From: Candidatus Limnocylindrales bacterium
Lineage (GTDB): Bacteria; Chloroflexota; Limnocylindria; Limnocylindrales; CSP1-4
Assembly (NCBI GenBank): GCA_031292335.1
Contig: JARLHH010000271.1
Coordinates: forward strand, 1-8,670
Length of the DNA: 8,670 nt
Reading direction: 5' to 3'
The notes under the pieces were generated by a model that saw only the letters and a program-made list of their open reading frames with translations, did not search any database and was not told the origin of the DNA. The first letter of the stretch is position 1. Each line of letters begins with the position of its first letter. Below are positions 1 through 5,563 of this stretch, in pieces. Both the position numbers and the translations under genes were made by a program.

Positions 1-2
1 AC

Positions 3-140
3 GCCACCGAGCTGCGCTCGATCACCGGCGGACGGGGTACCTTCTCGTCGACCCTGGATCACTACGAGGACGTGCCGCCCCAGATCGCCGACAAGGTCAT
101 CGAGGCGCACCGCAAGGAACAGGAGTCCAGCGCGCACTGA
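3..140 (+). CDS. fusA: Elongation factor G family protein, C-terminal end (partial)
   Basis: This is the last 45 codons of a gene that begins before the window, ending in TGA at 138-140. The frame reads a typical EF-G domain V end: ELRSITGGRGTF followed by HYEDVPPQIADKVIEAHRKE. In EF-G this segment belongs to the C-terminal alpha/beta domain next to the ribosomal GTPase centre. The GRGTF and HYEDVP blocks match the family well. EF-G is a cytoplasmic GTPase that drives translocation of tRNA and mRNA on the ribosome. The GTPase domain lies outside the window, so I cannot tell the main FusA from an EF-G-like paralogue. The polar tail (KEQESSAH) is unremarkable. The gene converges on hisA and looks unrelated to histidine synthesis. 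Confidence 0.85.
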   Translation, partial: ATELRSITGGRGTFSSTLDHYEDVPPQIADKVIEAHRKEQESSAH

Positions 141-148
141 GGCGCGGC

Positions 149-166
149 CCGCGGCCTGGGCCGCGG
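149..166. terminator. GC-rich hairpin between convergent genes, possible bidirectional terminator
   Basis: Positions 149-156 (CCGCGGCC) and 159-166 (GGCCGCGG) form a perfect 8-bp inverted repeat with a 2-nt centre (in RNA more likely 7 bp with a 4-nt loop). It lies 8 nt after the EF-G stop and 10 nt beyond the hisA stop, the expected place for a shared terminator. A second small inverted repeat, GGGGG at 172-176 and CCCCC at 180-184, flanks the hisA stop codon complement. Neither is followed by a T-tract on either strand, so this is not a canonical intrinsic terminator. In DNA this GC-rich it may also be chance. Confidence 0.4.
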
Positions 167-176
167 CGCGCGGGGG

Positions 177-953
177 TCACCCCCCGGGCGACGCGCTCCG
201 GTCTGCCTCGGCGAGCGCGTCCTCCAGCGTCAGCTGGCCCTCGTAGAGGGCGCGGCCCACGATCGCCCCGGCGCACCCGAGCCCCCGCAGGGCGCGGATG
301 TCGGCCGCGCTCGCCACGCCGGCCGACGCGATCAGCTCGCCCCGGCCGCGTCGCACGAGCTCGCCCAGCATCGCGAGGTCCGGCCCGCCGAGCGTCCCGT
401 CGCGCTCGATCGCGGTCACCTCGAACACGCGGACGCCCGCGTCGGCGAGACGCTCGAGGGCGTCCGTGACCGGCACTCCCGCGGCGTCCGGGACCCAGCC
501 CCCGCCGACCGCCAGGCCGCCCCGGACGTCAAGCGCCACGGCGATCCGCCCGGCACCCAGGCGCCCGACCAGACGTTCCACCAGGGCCGGATCGTCAAGG
601 GCGGCCGTCCCGAGGACGACCCGGGCGGCGCCCGCCCGTAGCGTCGCCGTCACGTCCTGCTCGTCGCGAAGGCCACCGGCCACCTCGACGCGTGCCCGCT
701 CCCCCACTCGCTCGACGATCGTGGCGACGACGTCCGCCTGCCGGGAACGGGGATCACGCGCGCCGTCGAGGTCGACGACGTGGAGCCACCGGGCGCCGCG
801 GGCGACGAACGACTCCGCGACATCGGCCGCCGAACCCGGGTACGCGGTCACGGACCGGCGGTCGCCCCGCATGAGCCGGACGACGCGCCCGCCCTGCAGG
901 TCGATCGCCGGCAGGATCTCGAACCGGCTCGCCGGCTGCCGCTTGTCGGTCAT
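177..953 (-). CDS. hisA: HisA, ProFAR isomerase (258 aa)
   Basis: HisA (phosphoribosylformimino-5-aminoimidazole carboxamide ribotide isomerase) performs the Amadori rearrangement of ProFAR to PRFAR, the substrate of HisHF. The sequence is a (beta/alpha)8 barrel of normal family length. It shows ILPAIDLQGG near the N-terminus with the catalytic Asp at residue 18, HVVDLDGA at 58-65, the first phosphate-site GG in VEVAGGLR at 89-96, the second catalytic Asp at 142 in VALDVRGG, TAIERDGTLGGPD at 180-192, ASAGVAS at 209-215 and IVGRALYEG at 231-239. The ATG at 953 has no Shine-Dalgarno sequence. It lies only 8 nt from the edge of the divergent palindrome, so the mRNA may be nearly leaderless. Actinobacterial PriA is a bifunctional relative, and I see nothing that requires that assignment. 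Unlike the common hisH-hisA-hisF order, hisA here is outside the operon and transcribed the other way. Confidence 0.96.
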   Translation of the reverse strand: MTDKRQPASRFEILPAIDLQGGRVVRLMRGDRRSVTAYPGSAADVAESFVARGARWLHVVDLDGARDPRSRQADVVATIVERVGERARVEVAGGLRDEQDVTATLRAGAARVVLGTAALDDPALVERLVGRLGAGRIAVALDVRGGLAVGGGWVPDAAGVPVTDALERLADAGVRVFEVTAIERDGTLGGPDLAMLGELVRRGRGELIASAGVASAADIRALRGLGCAGAIVGRALYEGQLTLEDALAEADRSASPGG

Positions 954-961
954 GCGGTAGT

Positions 962-972
962 GTGATAGCGTA
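962..972 (-). promoter_or_regulatory. Probable -10 region of hisA
   Basis: By symmetry of the palindrome, the minus strand reads TACGCT (972-967) and TATCAC (967-962) facing hisA. If TATCAC is the -10, transcription would start about 955, within a few bases of the hisA ATG at 953, giving a leaderless or near-leaderless message. That fits the absence of a Shine-Dalgarno sequence. No clear -35 is seen. Confidence 0.4.
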
Positions 973-984
973 GTAGCACGTTAC

Positions 985-995
985 TACGCTATCAC
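985..995 (+). promoter_or_regulatory. Probable -10 region of the yerC-his operon
   Basis: The right arm of the palindrome contains TACGCT (985-990) and TATCAC (990-995), either of which could be the -10 hexamer. No good -35 TTGACA match is visible at 16-18 bp upstream. Start of transcription would fall near 997-1003, giving a very short leader before the ATG at 1009. The same string with one change, CTATGCTATC, occurs before the PBP gene near the window end. This supports a promoter role. Confidence 0.45.
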
Positions 996-1000
996 GAGGA
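996..1000 (+). promoter_or_regulatory. Ribosome binding site of yerC
   Basis: GAGGA lies directly after the palindrome, 8 nt before the ATG at 1009. It supports that start and is one of the few recognisable Shine-Dalgarno sequences in the window. Confidence 0.65.
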
Positions 1001-1008
1001 CACGAGCC

Positions 1009-1389
1009 ATGCAGTCCCCCGCCGACGACTGGCGTTCCCCGGACGTGGATGCGCTGCTCGACGGGCTGCTCCGCCTGGAGAGCCGCGACGAGGCAGCGGT
1101 CTTCCTGCGCGACCTCTGCACGCTGAACGAGCTCCGCGACCTCGCCCAGCGCTGGGCGGTCGTGCGACTCCTCGACGCGGGCCTCCACTACAGCGAGATC
1201 AGCCGGCAGACGGGCGCCAGCACGGCGACGATCACCCGGATCGCCTCCTGGCTCAACCACGGGGAGGGCGGCTACCGGCTGCTCCTGGAGCGGTCCCGCG
1301 CCGAGCCGGAGCCGGCACGCTCGGAATCGCCGACCCCGACCGGGCTGGCCGGGGCCGCGACGCCGCGGCGATCCGGCAGCCCGCGATGA
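1009..1389 (+). CDS. yerC: TrpR-related YerC/HisR-type transcriptional regulator (126 aa)
   Basis: This is a small helix-turn-helix protein of the TrpR-related YerC/YecD family. Residues 30-92 carry the family core: FLRDLCTLNELRDLAQRW (32-49), a recognition region HYSEISRQTGASTATITR (60-77) and WLNHGEGGYRLLL (81-93). The DLCT.NE..DLAQR and TGAS.ATI.R blocks are diagnostic. TrpR binds DNA as a dimer with tryptophan as corepressor. YerC relatives (also called HisR) have been predicted from comparative genomics to control histidine genes in Gram-positive bacteria. Position as first gene of the his operon, directly beside a long palindrome, strongly suggests it regulates histidine synthesis and itself. 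The effector is not visible from sequence, and histidine is an inference. Residues 97-126 form a Pro/Ser/Arg-rich tail beyond the conserved core. The stop overlaps the hisG ATG by 4 nt. Confidence 0.88.
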   Translation: MQSPADDWRSPDVDALLDGLLRLESRDEAAVFLRDLCTLNELRDLAQRWAVVRLLDAGLHYSEISRQTGASTATITRIASWLNHGEGGYRLLLERSRAEPEPARSESPTPTGLAGAATPRRSGSPR

Positions 1390-2300
1390 CCGGCGCCCCG
1401 GGCTCGCCGGCCGGCAGGCCCCCGGCGGATGCGGATGCGTCTCCGCGCCGGATGACGCTGGCCGTCCCCAACAAGGGACGCCTCGTCGAGCCGACGCTCG
1501 CGCTGCTCCACGATGCCGGGCTCGTTTTCGAGGAGCGCGACCGCAGCCTGGTCAGCCGCGTGGAGAACGTGGCCCTGGACATCCTGTTCGTTCGCACCAA
1601 CGACGTGATCGAGTTCGTCGGGGACGGCGTGGCGGACCTGGGGATCACGGGAGGCGACCTGCTCGCCGAGGCCGGGACGGGCCTCCCGGTCGTTCGTTCG
1701 CTCGGCTACGGCCGTTGCCGGCTCGCGGCGGCCGTCCCCGTGGATGCCCCCCAGCGGGAGATCGCGGACCTGGCCGGCCTCCGCGTGGCGACGGCCCATG
1801 CCGGGGCGACCGCGCGCTGGTTCGAGGCCCGAGGAATCCCGGTCACCGTGATCCCGCTCTCCGGCGCGGTCGAGGTTGCCCCGCGGCTGGGGCTCGCCGA
1901 CGCGATCGTCGACCTCGTGTCCACCGGCGTGACGCTCGGGACGAACGGGCTGCGCCCGATCGGCGACCTGCTCGAATCCGAGGCCGTGCTGGTTGGCAAC
2001 CCGGCCAGCCTGGCGGAGCGGGTGGAGGCGATCGCGCGCCTCGACACGATGCTCGGCGCGGTCCTGGCGGGCCGCCGCCGGAAGTACGTGATGATGAACG
2101 CGCCGTCCGACCGCCTTTCGGCCCTCGAGGCACTCCTGCCCGGGCTCGAGAGCCCATCGGTGATCCCGCTGGCGCACCCAGGCATGATCGCGATCCACGC
2201 CGTGGTCGGGTCCGACGACGTGTGGGCGCTCCTGCCGCGGCTGAAGGCGGCCGGGGCGTCGGGAATCCTGGTCCTTCCCATCGAGAAGCTGATCGCATGA
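1386..2300 (+). CDS. hisG: HisG, ATP phosphoribosyltransferase, long form (304 aa)
   Basis: HisG condenses ATP with PRPP to N1-(5-phosphoribosyl)-ATP, the committed and feedback-controlled step of the pathway. The catalytic part starts at LAVPNKGRL (25-33) and contains GVADLGITGGDLL (81-93). The PRPP-binding region is LSGAVEVAPRLGLADAIVDL (158-177), followed by VSTGVTLGTNGL (178-189). Residues from about 232 (KYVMMNAPSDRL) to the end (SGILVLPIEKLI) match the C-terminal ACT-like regulatory domain of the long form. No HisZ partner is therefore needed, and histidine inhibition is expected. The ATG at 1386 overlaps the yerC stop (ATGA) and implies coupled translation, but adds 22 low-complexity residues (Pro/Ala/Asp-rich) before the fold. 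The ATG at 1452 (residue 23) fits the usual HisG N-terminus better. Neither start has a clear Shine-Dalgarno sequence. Confidence 0.95.
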   Translation: MTGAPGSPAGRPPADADASPRRMTLAVPNKGRLVEPTLALLHDAGLVFEERDRSLVSRVENVALDILFVRTNDVIEFVGDGVADLGITGGDLLAEAGTGLPVVRSLGYGRCRLAAAVPVDAPQREIADLAGLRVATAHAGATARWFEARGIPVTVIPLSGAVEVAPRLGLADAIVDLVSTGVTLGTNGLRPIGDLLESEAVLVGNPASLAERVEAIARLDTMLGAVLAGRRRKYVMMNAPSDRLSALEALLPGLESPSVIPLAHPGMIAIHAVVGSDDVWALLPRLKAAGASGILVLPIEKLIA

Positions 2301-3469
2301 GCCCGTCAGTTGTCTCCGGGGCGCCGACGCCGCCCGGCTACGCCTGGGAAGCGACCGACGAGCAGGTCGCCGAGCGCTACGGCCTCGCCGTCGCGGAGAT
2401 CGTGCGCTTCGACCTGAACACGTCCCCGGCCCCGCCGGAGCACGCCCTCCGCCTGCTGCGCCGGGGCGCGTTCGGGCGGCCGATCTCGGAGTATCCGCCC
2501 TCCGACTACCGCGACCTCGTTGCCGCTGCGGCAGCCACCTACGGCGTCGGGACGGACGAGATCCTGGTGGGCGCGGGGGCCGACGAGGTCCTCGACCTCG
2601 TCGCCAAGGCCTTCCTGCCGCCCGGCGCGACCGCCGTCATCCCGACGCCGACCTACGCCATGTACCGCGTGCTGACCGAGCAGCGCCCGGCGCGCCCGGT
2701 CCGGGTGCCGCGTCTCCCGGCCGAGCATGGCTACGCGATCGACCTGCCCTCGGTCCGCGCCGCCGCGCGGGGCGCGGCCGTGGTGTGGCTCTGCAGCCCG
2801 AACAACCCGACCGGGCTGCCCGAGCCCGCCGGCGCGATCGCCGCCCTCCTGGAGGGCCTCCTGGCCGACGCGCGACACGACGACAACGCGGCACCGATCG
2901 TCGTGCTCGACGAGGCGTACGCGGAGTTCGTCGGCGCGACGCTCCTGGGGCTGCGGGCCGTCTACCCGCGCCTGGTGGTCGTCCGCACGGCCTCGAAGGC
3001 CTACGCGCTGGCCGGGCTGCGGGTCGGGTTCGCCATCGCCTCCCGCGACGTCCTGGCCCGCATGGAGCCGTACCGGCCTCCCGGCTCCGTCTCCATCCCG
3101 TCGGTCGCCGTGGTGGCCGCCGCGCTCCGCGACCCCGCCTCGCTCCAGGCGAACGTGGCGCGCGTCTCGGCGGAGCGGGCGCGCCTCGCCGCCGGGCTGG
3201 CTGCGCTCGGGACGCCGGCGAGCCCGTCCGTCACGAATTTCCTGCTCGTGGGGCTCGGCGACCGCGGGCGGGCCGCCGCCGTCACGGACCGGCTGCTCGG
3301 GCGCGGGCTCGTCCCCCGCACGTTCGGCGGCGCACATCCCCTGGCAGATCACCTTCGCTTCACGGTCCGCTCGCCGGCCGAGGACGATCGCCTCCTGGCG
3401 GCGCTCGCCCAGATCCTGCCGGCGCTTCCCCAGCCAACGCGATCGGCGACCCGGGAGACACCACGATGA
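2297..3469 (+). CDS. hisC: HisC, histidinol-phosphate aminotransferase (390 aa)
   Basis: This PLP-dependent class I/II aminotransferase converts imidazole-acetol phosphate and glutamate to L-histidinol phosphate. Visible landmarks are VGAGADEVLD (91-100) in the cofactor phosphate region, IPTPTYAMY (115-123), CSPNNPTG (166-173), VLDEAYAEF (203-211) with Asp205 for the pyridine nitrogen, TASKAYALAGLRVGF (231-245) with the Schiff-base Lys at 234, and LRFTVR (353-358) with the substrate-carboxylate Arg at 354. Length is slightly above the usual 350-370 because of an N-terminal lead-in and a short polar tail. The chosen ATG (2297) overlaps the hisG stop by 4 nt. The open frame extends much further upstream, but that part only shadows hisG. 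Related families such as CobD-like or aromatic aminotransferases are possible on sequence alone. The operon context decides for HisC. Confidence 0.93.
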   Translation: MSPSVVSGAPTPPGYAWEATDEQVAERYGLAVAEIVRFDLNTSPAPPEHALRLLRRGAFGRPISEYPPSDYRDLVAAAAATYGVGTDEILVGAGADEVLDLVAKAFLPPGATAVIPTPTYAMYRVLTEQRPARPVRVPRLPAEHGYAIDLPSVRAAARGAAVVWLCSPNNPTGLPEPAGAIAALLEGLLADARHDDNAAPIVVLDEAYAEFVGATLLGLRAVYPRLVVVRTASKAYALAGLRVGFAIASRDVLARMEPYRPPGSVSIPSVAVVAAALRDPASLQANVARVSAERARLAAGLAALGTPASPSVTNFLLVGLGDRGRAAAVTDRLLGRGLVPRTFGGAHPLADHLRFTVRSPAEDDRLLAALAQILPALPQPTRSATRETPR

Positions 3470-4095
3470 CCACTCCGCTCGGCTCATTCGACGTCACCGC
3501 CCGCGCAGGCCGCCGGGTCACGGTTGCGCGGCAGACCCGCGAGACGGATGTCGCGGTGACGCTCGACCTCGACGGGACGGGGGCGGCCGAGGTGCGCACC
3601 GGGGTCGGGTTCCTGGACCACCTGCTTGCCTCGTTTGCCCACCACGGGTTGTTCGACCTGGTGGTGCGTGGCACGGGCGACCTCGACGTCGACGAGCACC
3701 ACACGACCGAGGATGTCGCGCTCGTGCTCGGCACGGCGCTCGGGGCAGCGCTGGGCGACCGGGCCGGCATCGTGCGCTTCGGGGAGGCGTCGATCCCCAT
3801 GGACGAGGCGCTCGCGATCGCGGTCGTGGACGTCGGCGGCCGCCCGTACGCGGTGGTGGACCTGCCGTTCCGCGGCGAGCGGATCGGAACGCTCCCGACG
3901 CAGCTCGTCGAGCACGCGCTGGAGGCGTTCGCACGCGCGTCGGGGACCACGCTGCACCTGCGGGGAAGCGGCCGGAACGACCATCACCTCGCCGAGGCCG
4001 CGTTCAAGGCGCTCGCCCGCGCGCTCCGCGCGGCCGTCGCCGAGGATCCGCGCCGCCTGGGTGGCGTCGCGTCCACCAAGGGGAGCCTCGGTTGA
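3466..4095 (+). CDS. hisB: HisB, imidazoleglycerol-phosphate dehydratase (209 aa)
   Basis: HisB dehydrates imidazole glycerol phosphate to imidazole acetol phosphate using manganese. The two metal-binding histidine motifs are clear: DEHHTTEDVALVLG at 76-89 and GRNDHHLAEAAFKALARAL at 169-187. GVGFLDHLLASFAHHG at 46-61 supplies further active-site residues. The protein ends in the family-typical ASTKGSLG. Its length of 209 aa fits the monofunctional enzyme. The N-terminal HAD phosphatase domain of enterobacterial HisB is absent, so histidinol-phosphate dephosphorylation must be done by another protein. The ATG at 3466 overlaps the hisC stop (ATGA). A GGGAG at 3453-3457 lies 8 nt upstream and supports this start. 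The same frame runs open for about 680 nt further back through hisC, but no HisB homology lies there. Confidence 0.96.
   Translation: MTTPLGSFDVTARAGRRVTVARQTRETDVAVTLDLDGTGAAEVRTGVGFLDHLLASFAHHGLFDLVVRGTGDLDVDEHHTTEDVALVLGTALGAALGDRAGIVRFGEASIPMDEALAIAVVDVGGRPYAVVDLPFRGERIGTLPTQLVEHALEAFARASGTTLHLRGSGRNDHHLAEAAFKALARALRAAVAEDPRRLGGVASTKGSLG
4078..4085 (+). promoter_or_regulatory. Ribosome binding site deciding the TTG start of hisH
   Basis: AAGGGGAG lies inside the end of hisB, 6 nt before the TTG at 4092. It favours this TTG over the in-frame GTG at 4101, which would leave the site 15 nt away. Confidence 0.6.
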
Positions 4096-4772
4096 CGCGA
4101 GTGGCGGTCGTCGACTACGGGGCGGGCAACCTGGTCAGCATCGCCCAGGCACTCACCGCCGCCGGCGCGCAGGTCGTCCTGGCGCGGCGCCCCGAGGGGT
4201 TCGCCGGGGTCGATGCCGTCGTCGTGCCGGGCGTGGGCGCCGCGGGCCCGGCCATGGCACGCCTTCGACGGCACCGTCTGGACGTGCCGCTTCTCGCCTG
4301 GACCGCCGCCGGACGGCCGCTCCTCGGGATCTGCCTCGGCCTGCAGCTGCTGTTCGAGGGGAGCGACGAGGACGGCGCCGCCACGCTCGGCGTGCTGCCC
4401 GGGCGGACGGTGCGCCTTGCCGACGCGCCGCGGCTGCCCCACATCGGCTGGAACCAGGTGGAGCGCCGGCGCGCCCATCCGCTGTTCGCGGGGATCGGCC
4501 AGGGTGCCGACTTCTACTTCGTCCACTCCTTCGCCGCGGCGCCGCCGCCGGAGGCCGACGGCCTGGTCCTCGCCGAGACGGCCCACGGCGGCAGGTTCGT
4601 CTCCGCCGTCGCGCGCGGCGCGCTTGCCGGAGTCCAGTTCCACCCCGAGCGCAGCGGTCGCGACGGCCTGCGCCTGCTGGCCAACTTCGTCGCGCTCGCC
4701 GGGGCCGCGGGAGCCGGTCACACCGGCGCCGGCGATCAGGCTGAGCCCGGCCCGCCCATGGCTGCCGGCTGA
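4092..4772 (+). CDS. hisH: HisH, glutamine amidotransferase subunit of IGP synthase (226 aa)
   Basis: HisH hydrolyses glutamine and channels ammonia through HisF for imidazole glycerol phosphate synthesis. It is a class I (triad) amidotransferase. It shows VAVVDYGAGNLVS (4-16), VVVPGVGA with the oxyanion-strand region (43-50), the nucleophile elbow GICLGLQLL with Cys81 (79-87), PHIGWNQV (116-123), and VQFHPE with His184 and Glu186 (181-186). Start TTG 4092 gives the typical MTRVAVVDYG opening, overlaps the hisB stop as TTGA and has a good Shine-Dalgarno sequence. GTG 4101 is the alternative. The last 20 or so residues (Gly/Ala/Pro-rich) extend past the family core. The gene sits directly before its partner hisF with a 1-nt overlap, consistent with equimolar synthesis of the HisH-HisF heterodimer. 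Confidence 0.95.
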   Translation: MTRVAVVDYGAGNLVSIAQALTAAGAQVVLARRPEGFAGVDAVVVPGVGAAGPAMARLRRHRLDVPLLAWTAAGRPLLGICLGLQLLFEGSDEDGAATLGVLPGRTVRLADAPRLPHIGWNQVERRRAHPLFAGIGQGADFYFVHSFAAAPPPEADGLVLAETAHGGRFVSAVARGALAGVQFHPERSGRDGLRLLANFVALAGAAGAGHTGAGDQAEPGPPMAAG

Positions 4773-5563
4773 TGCTCCGCGTGCGCATCATCCCCTGCCT
4801 CGACGTCGCGCGGGGCCGGGTCGTCAAGGGCACCCGGTTCGTGGACCTCACCGACGAGGGTGACCCCCCGGAGCTCGCGGAGCGCTATGCGGCGGAAGGC
4901 GCCGACGAGATCGTCTTCCTCGACATCGACGCCGCCCCCGATGGGCGGGCGACGCTCCTCGACGTCGTGCAGCGCACGGCCAGGCGGGTCTTCGTGCCGC
5001 TGACCGTGGGGGGCGGCGTTCGGAGCGTGGCCGAGATGCGGGACGTGCTCCGCGCCGGCGCGGACAAGGTGTCGTTCAACACCGCCGCGGTGCGCGAGCC
5101 GGATCTCATCCGGCGCTGCGCACGGCGCTTCGGCAGCCAGGCCGTGGTCGTCGCGATCGACGCGCGCCGGCGCGCCGGGCCGGCCGACCCCGGCGCCGGC
5201 TGGGAGGTGGTCGTGAAAGGCGGCCGGGAGCCGACCGGGCTCGACGCGATTGCCTGGGCAGCCCGCGCCGTCGGTGCCGGGGCGGGCGAGCTCCTCGTGA
5301 CGTCCATCGACCGCGACGGGACCGGTGAGGGGTTCGACACGCTCCTGCTCCGCGCGATCAGCGACCGCGTGCCCGTGCCGGTGATCGCCTCCGGCGGGGC
5401 GGCCGGGCCGGGCGACTTCGTCGCGGCCGTCCGCGATGGCGGCGCATCGGCGGTGCTGGCGGCCTCCATCTTCCACCGGCGCCGCCACGCGATCGGCGAC
5501 GTCAAGGCGGCGATGGCCGCGGCCGGCATCCCGGTCCGCGCCGCCGCGGGCTCGGTCGGATGA
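4772..5563 (+). CDS. hisF: HisF, cyclase subunit of imidazole glycerol phosphate synthase (263 aa)
   Basis: HisF uses ammonia delivered by HisH to convert PRFAR into imidazole glycerol phosphate and AICAR, the latter feeding back to purine synthesis. It is a (beta/alpha)8 barrel homologous to HisA. The catalytic Asp11 (IIPCLDVARGRVVKG, 6-20) and Asp130 (VVVAIDARR) fall at exactly the positions known from Thermotoga maritima HisF. Other landmarks are FLDIDAA (49-55), LTVGGGVRS (77-85), DKVSFNTAAV (98-107), GGREPTGLDA (150-159), LLVTSIDRDGTGEG (174-187) and VIASGGA (204-210). The ATG shares its first base with the hisH stop (TGATG), and no separate Shine-Dalgarno sequence is seen, so translation is probably coupled. 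I see no missing catalytic residue. Confidence 0.97.
   Translation: MLRVRIIPCLDVARGRVVKGTRFVDLTDEGDPPELAERYAAEGADEIVFLDIDAAPDGRATLLDVVQRTARRVFVPLTVGGGVRSVAEMRDVLRAGADKVSFNTAAVREPDLIRRCARRFGSQAVVVAIDARRRAGPADPGAGWEVVVKGGREPTGLDAIAWAARAVGAGAGELLVTSIDRDGTGEGFDTLLLRAISDRVPVPVIASGGAAGPGDFVAAVRDGGASAVLAASIFHRRRHAIGDVKAAMAAAGIPVRAAAGSVG

Larger units (their letters stand above)
962..995. promoter_or_regulatory. 34-bp palindromic operator in the hisA/yerC divergent region
   Basis: GTGATAGCGTAGTA (962-975) and TACTACGCTATCAC (982-995) are exact reverse complements of 14 bp, separated by GCACGT (976-981). Of the three central base pairs only 977/980 also pairs. The palindrome is conspicuously AT-richer than its surroundings. 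It ends 8 nt from the hisA ATG (953) and 13 nt from the yerC ATG (1009), so it overlaps the likely core promoters of both. No T-tract follows, and the element is probably mostly untranscribed, so a DNA operator is more likely than a terminator. The obvious candidate ligand is the adjacent TrpR-family protein. The TAGTA...TACTA core loosely recalls the E. coli trp operator, but I cannot score it against a known YerC/HisR motif. Confidence 0.85.

Noticed and set aside
962..995. Reading the palindrome as an intrinsic terminator or attenuator hairpin
   Set aside because: No T-tract follows on either strand, no His-rich leader peptide is present, and the position between divergent starts fits an operator.
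754..1260. Minus-strand frame antisense to yerC running into hisA
   Set aside because: It crosses the divergent promoter region and reads hisA in a wrong frame. No recognisable protein.
1272..2198. Long minus-strand frame antisense to hisG
   Set aside because: Composition is Arg/Gly/Asp-rich with no motif. The plus strand encodes a complete HisG here.
1715..2296. Possible 194-codon extension of HisC upstream
   Set aside because: It is a shadow of hisG. HisC homology begins after 2297, where ATG overlaps the hisG stop.
2785..4095. Possible N-terminally extended HisB of 436 aa
   Set aside because: The extra residues overlap hisC out of frame and are low-complexity. HisB of 209 aa starting at the ATGA overlap is full length.
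2727..4772. A very long plus-strand open frame through hisC and hisB ending with hisH
   Set aside because: Only the last 226 codons show protein homology (HisH). The rest is an Arg/Ser/Pro-rich translation of hisC and hisB in the wrong frame, as expected at this GC content.
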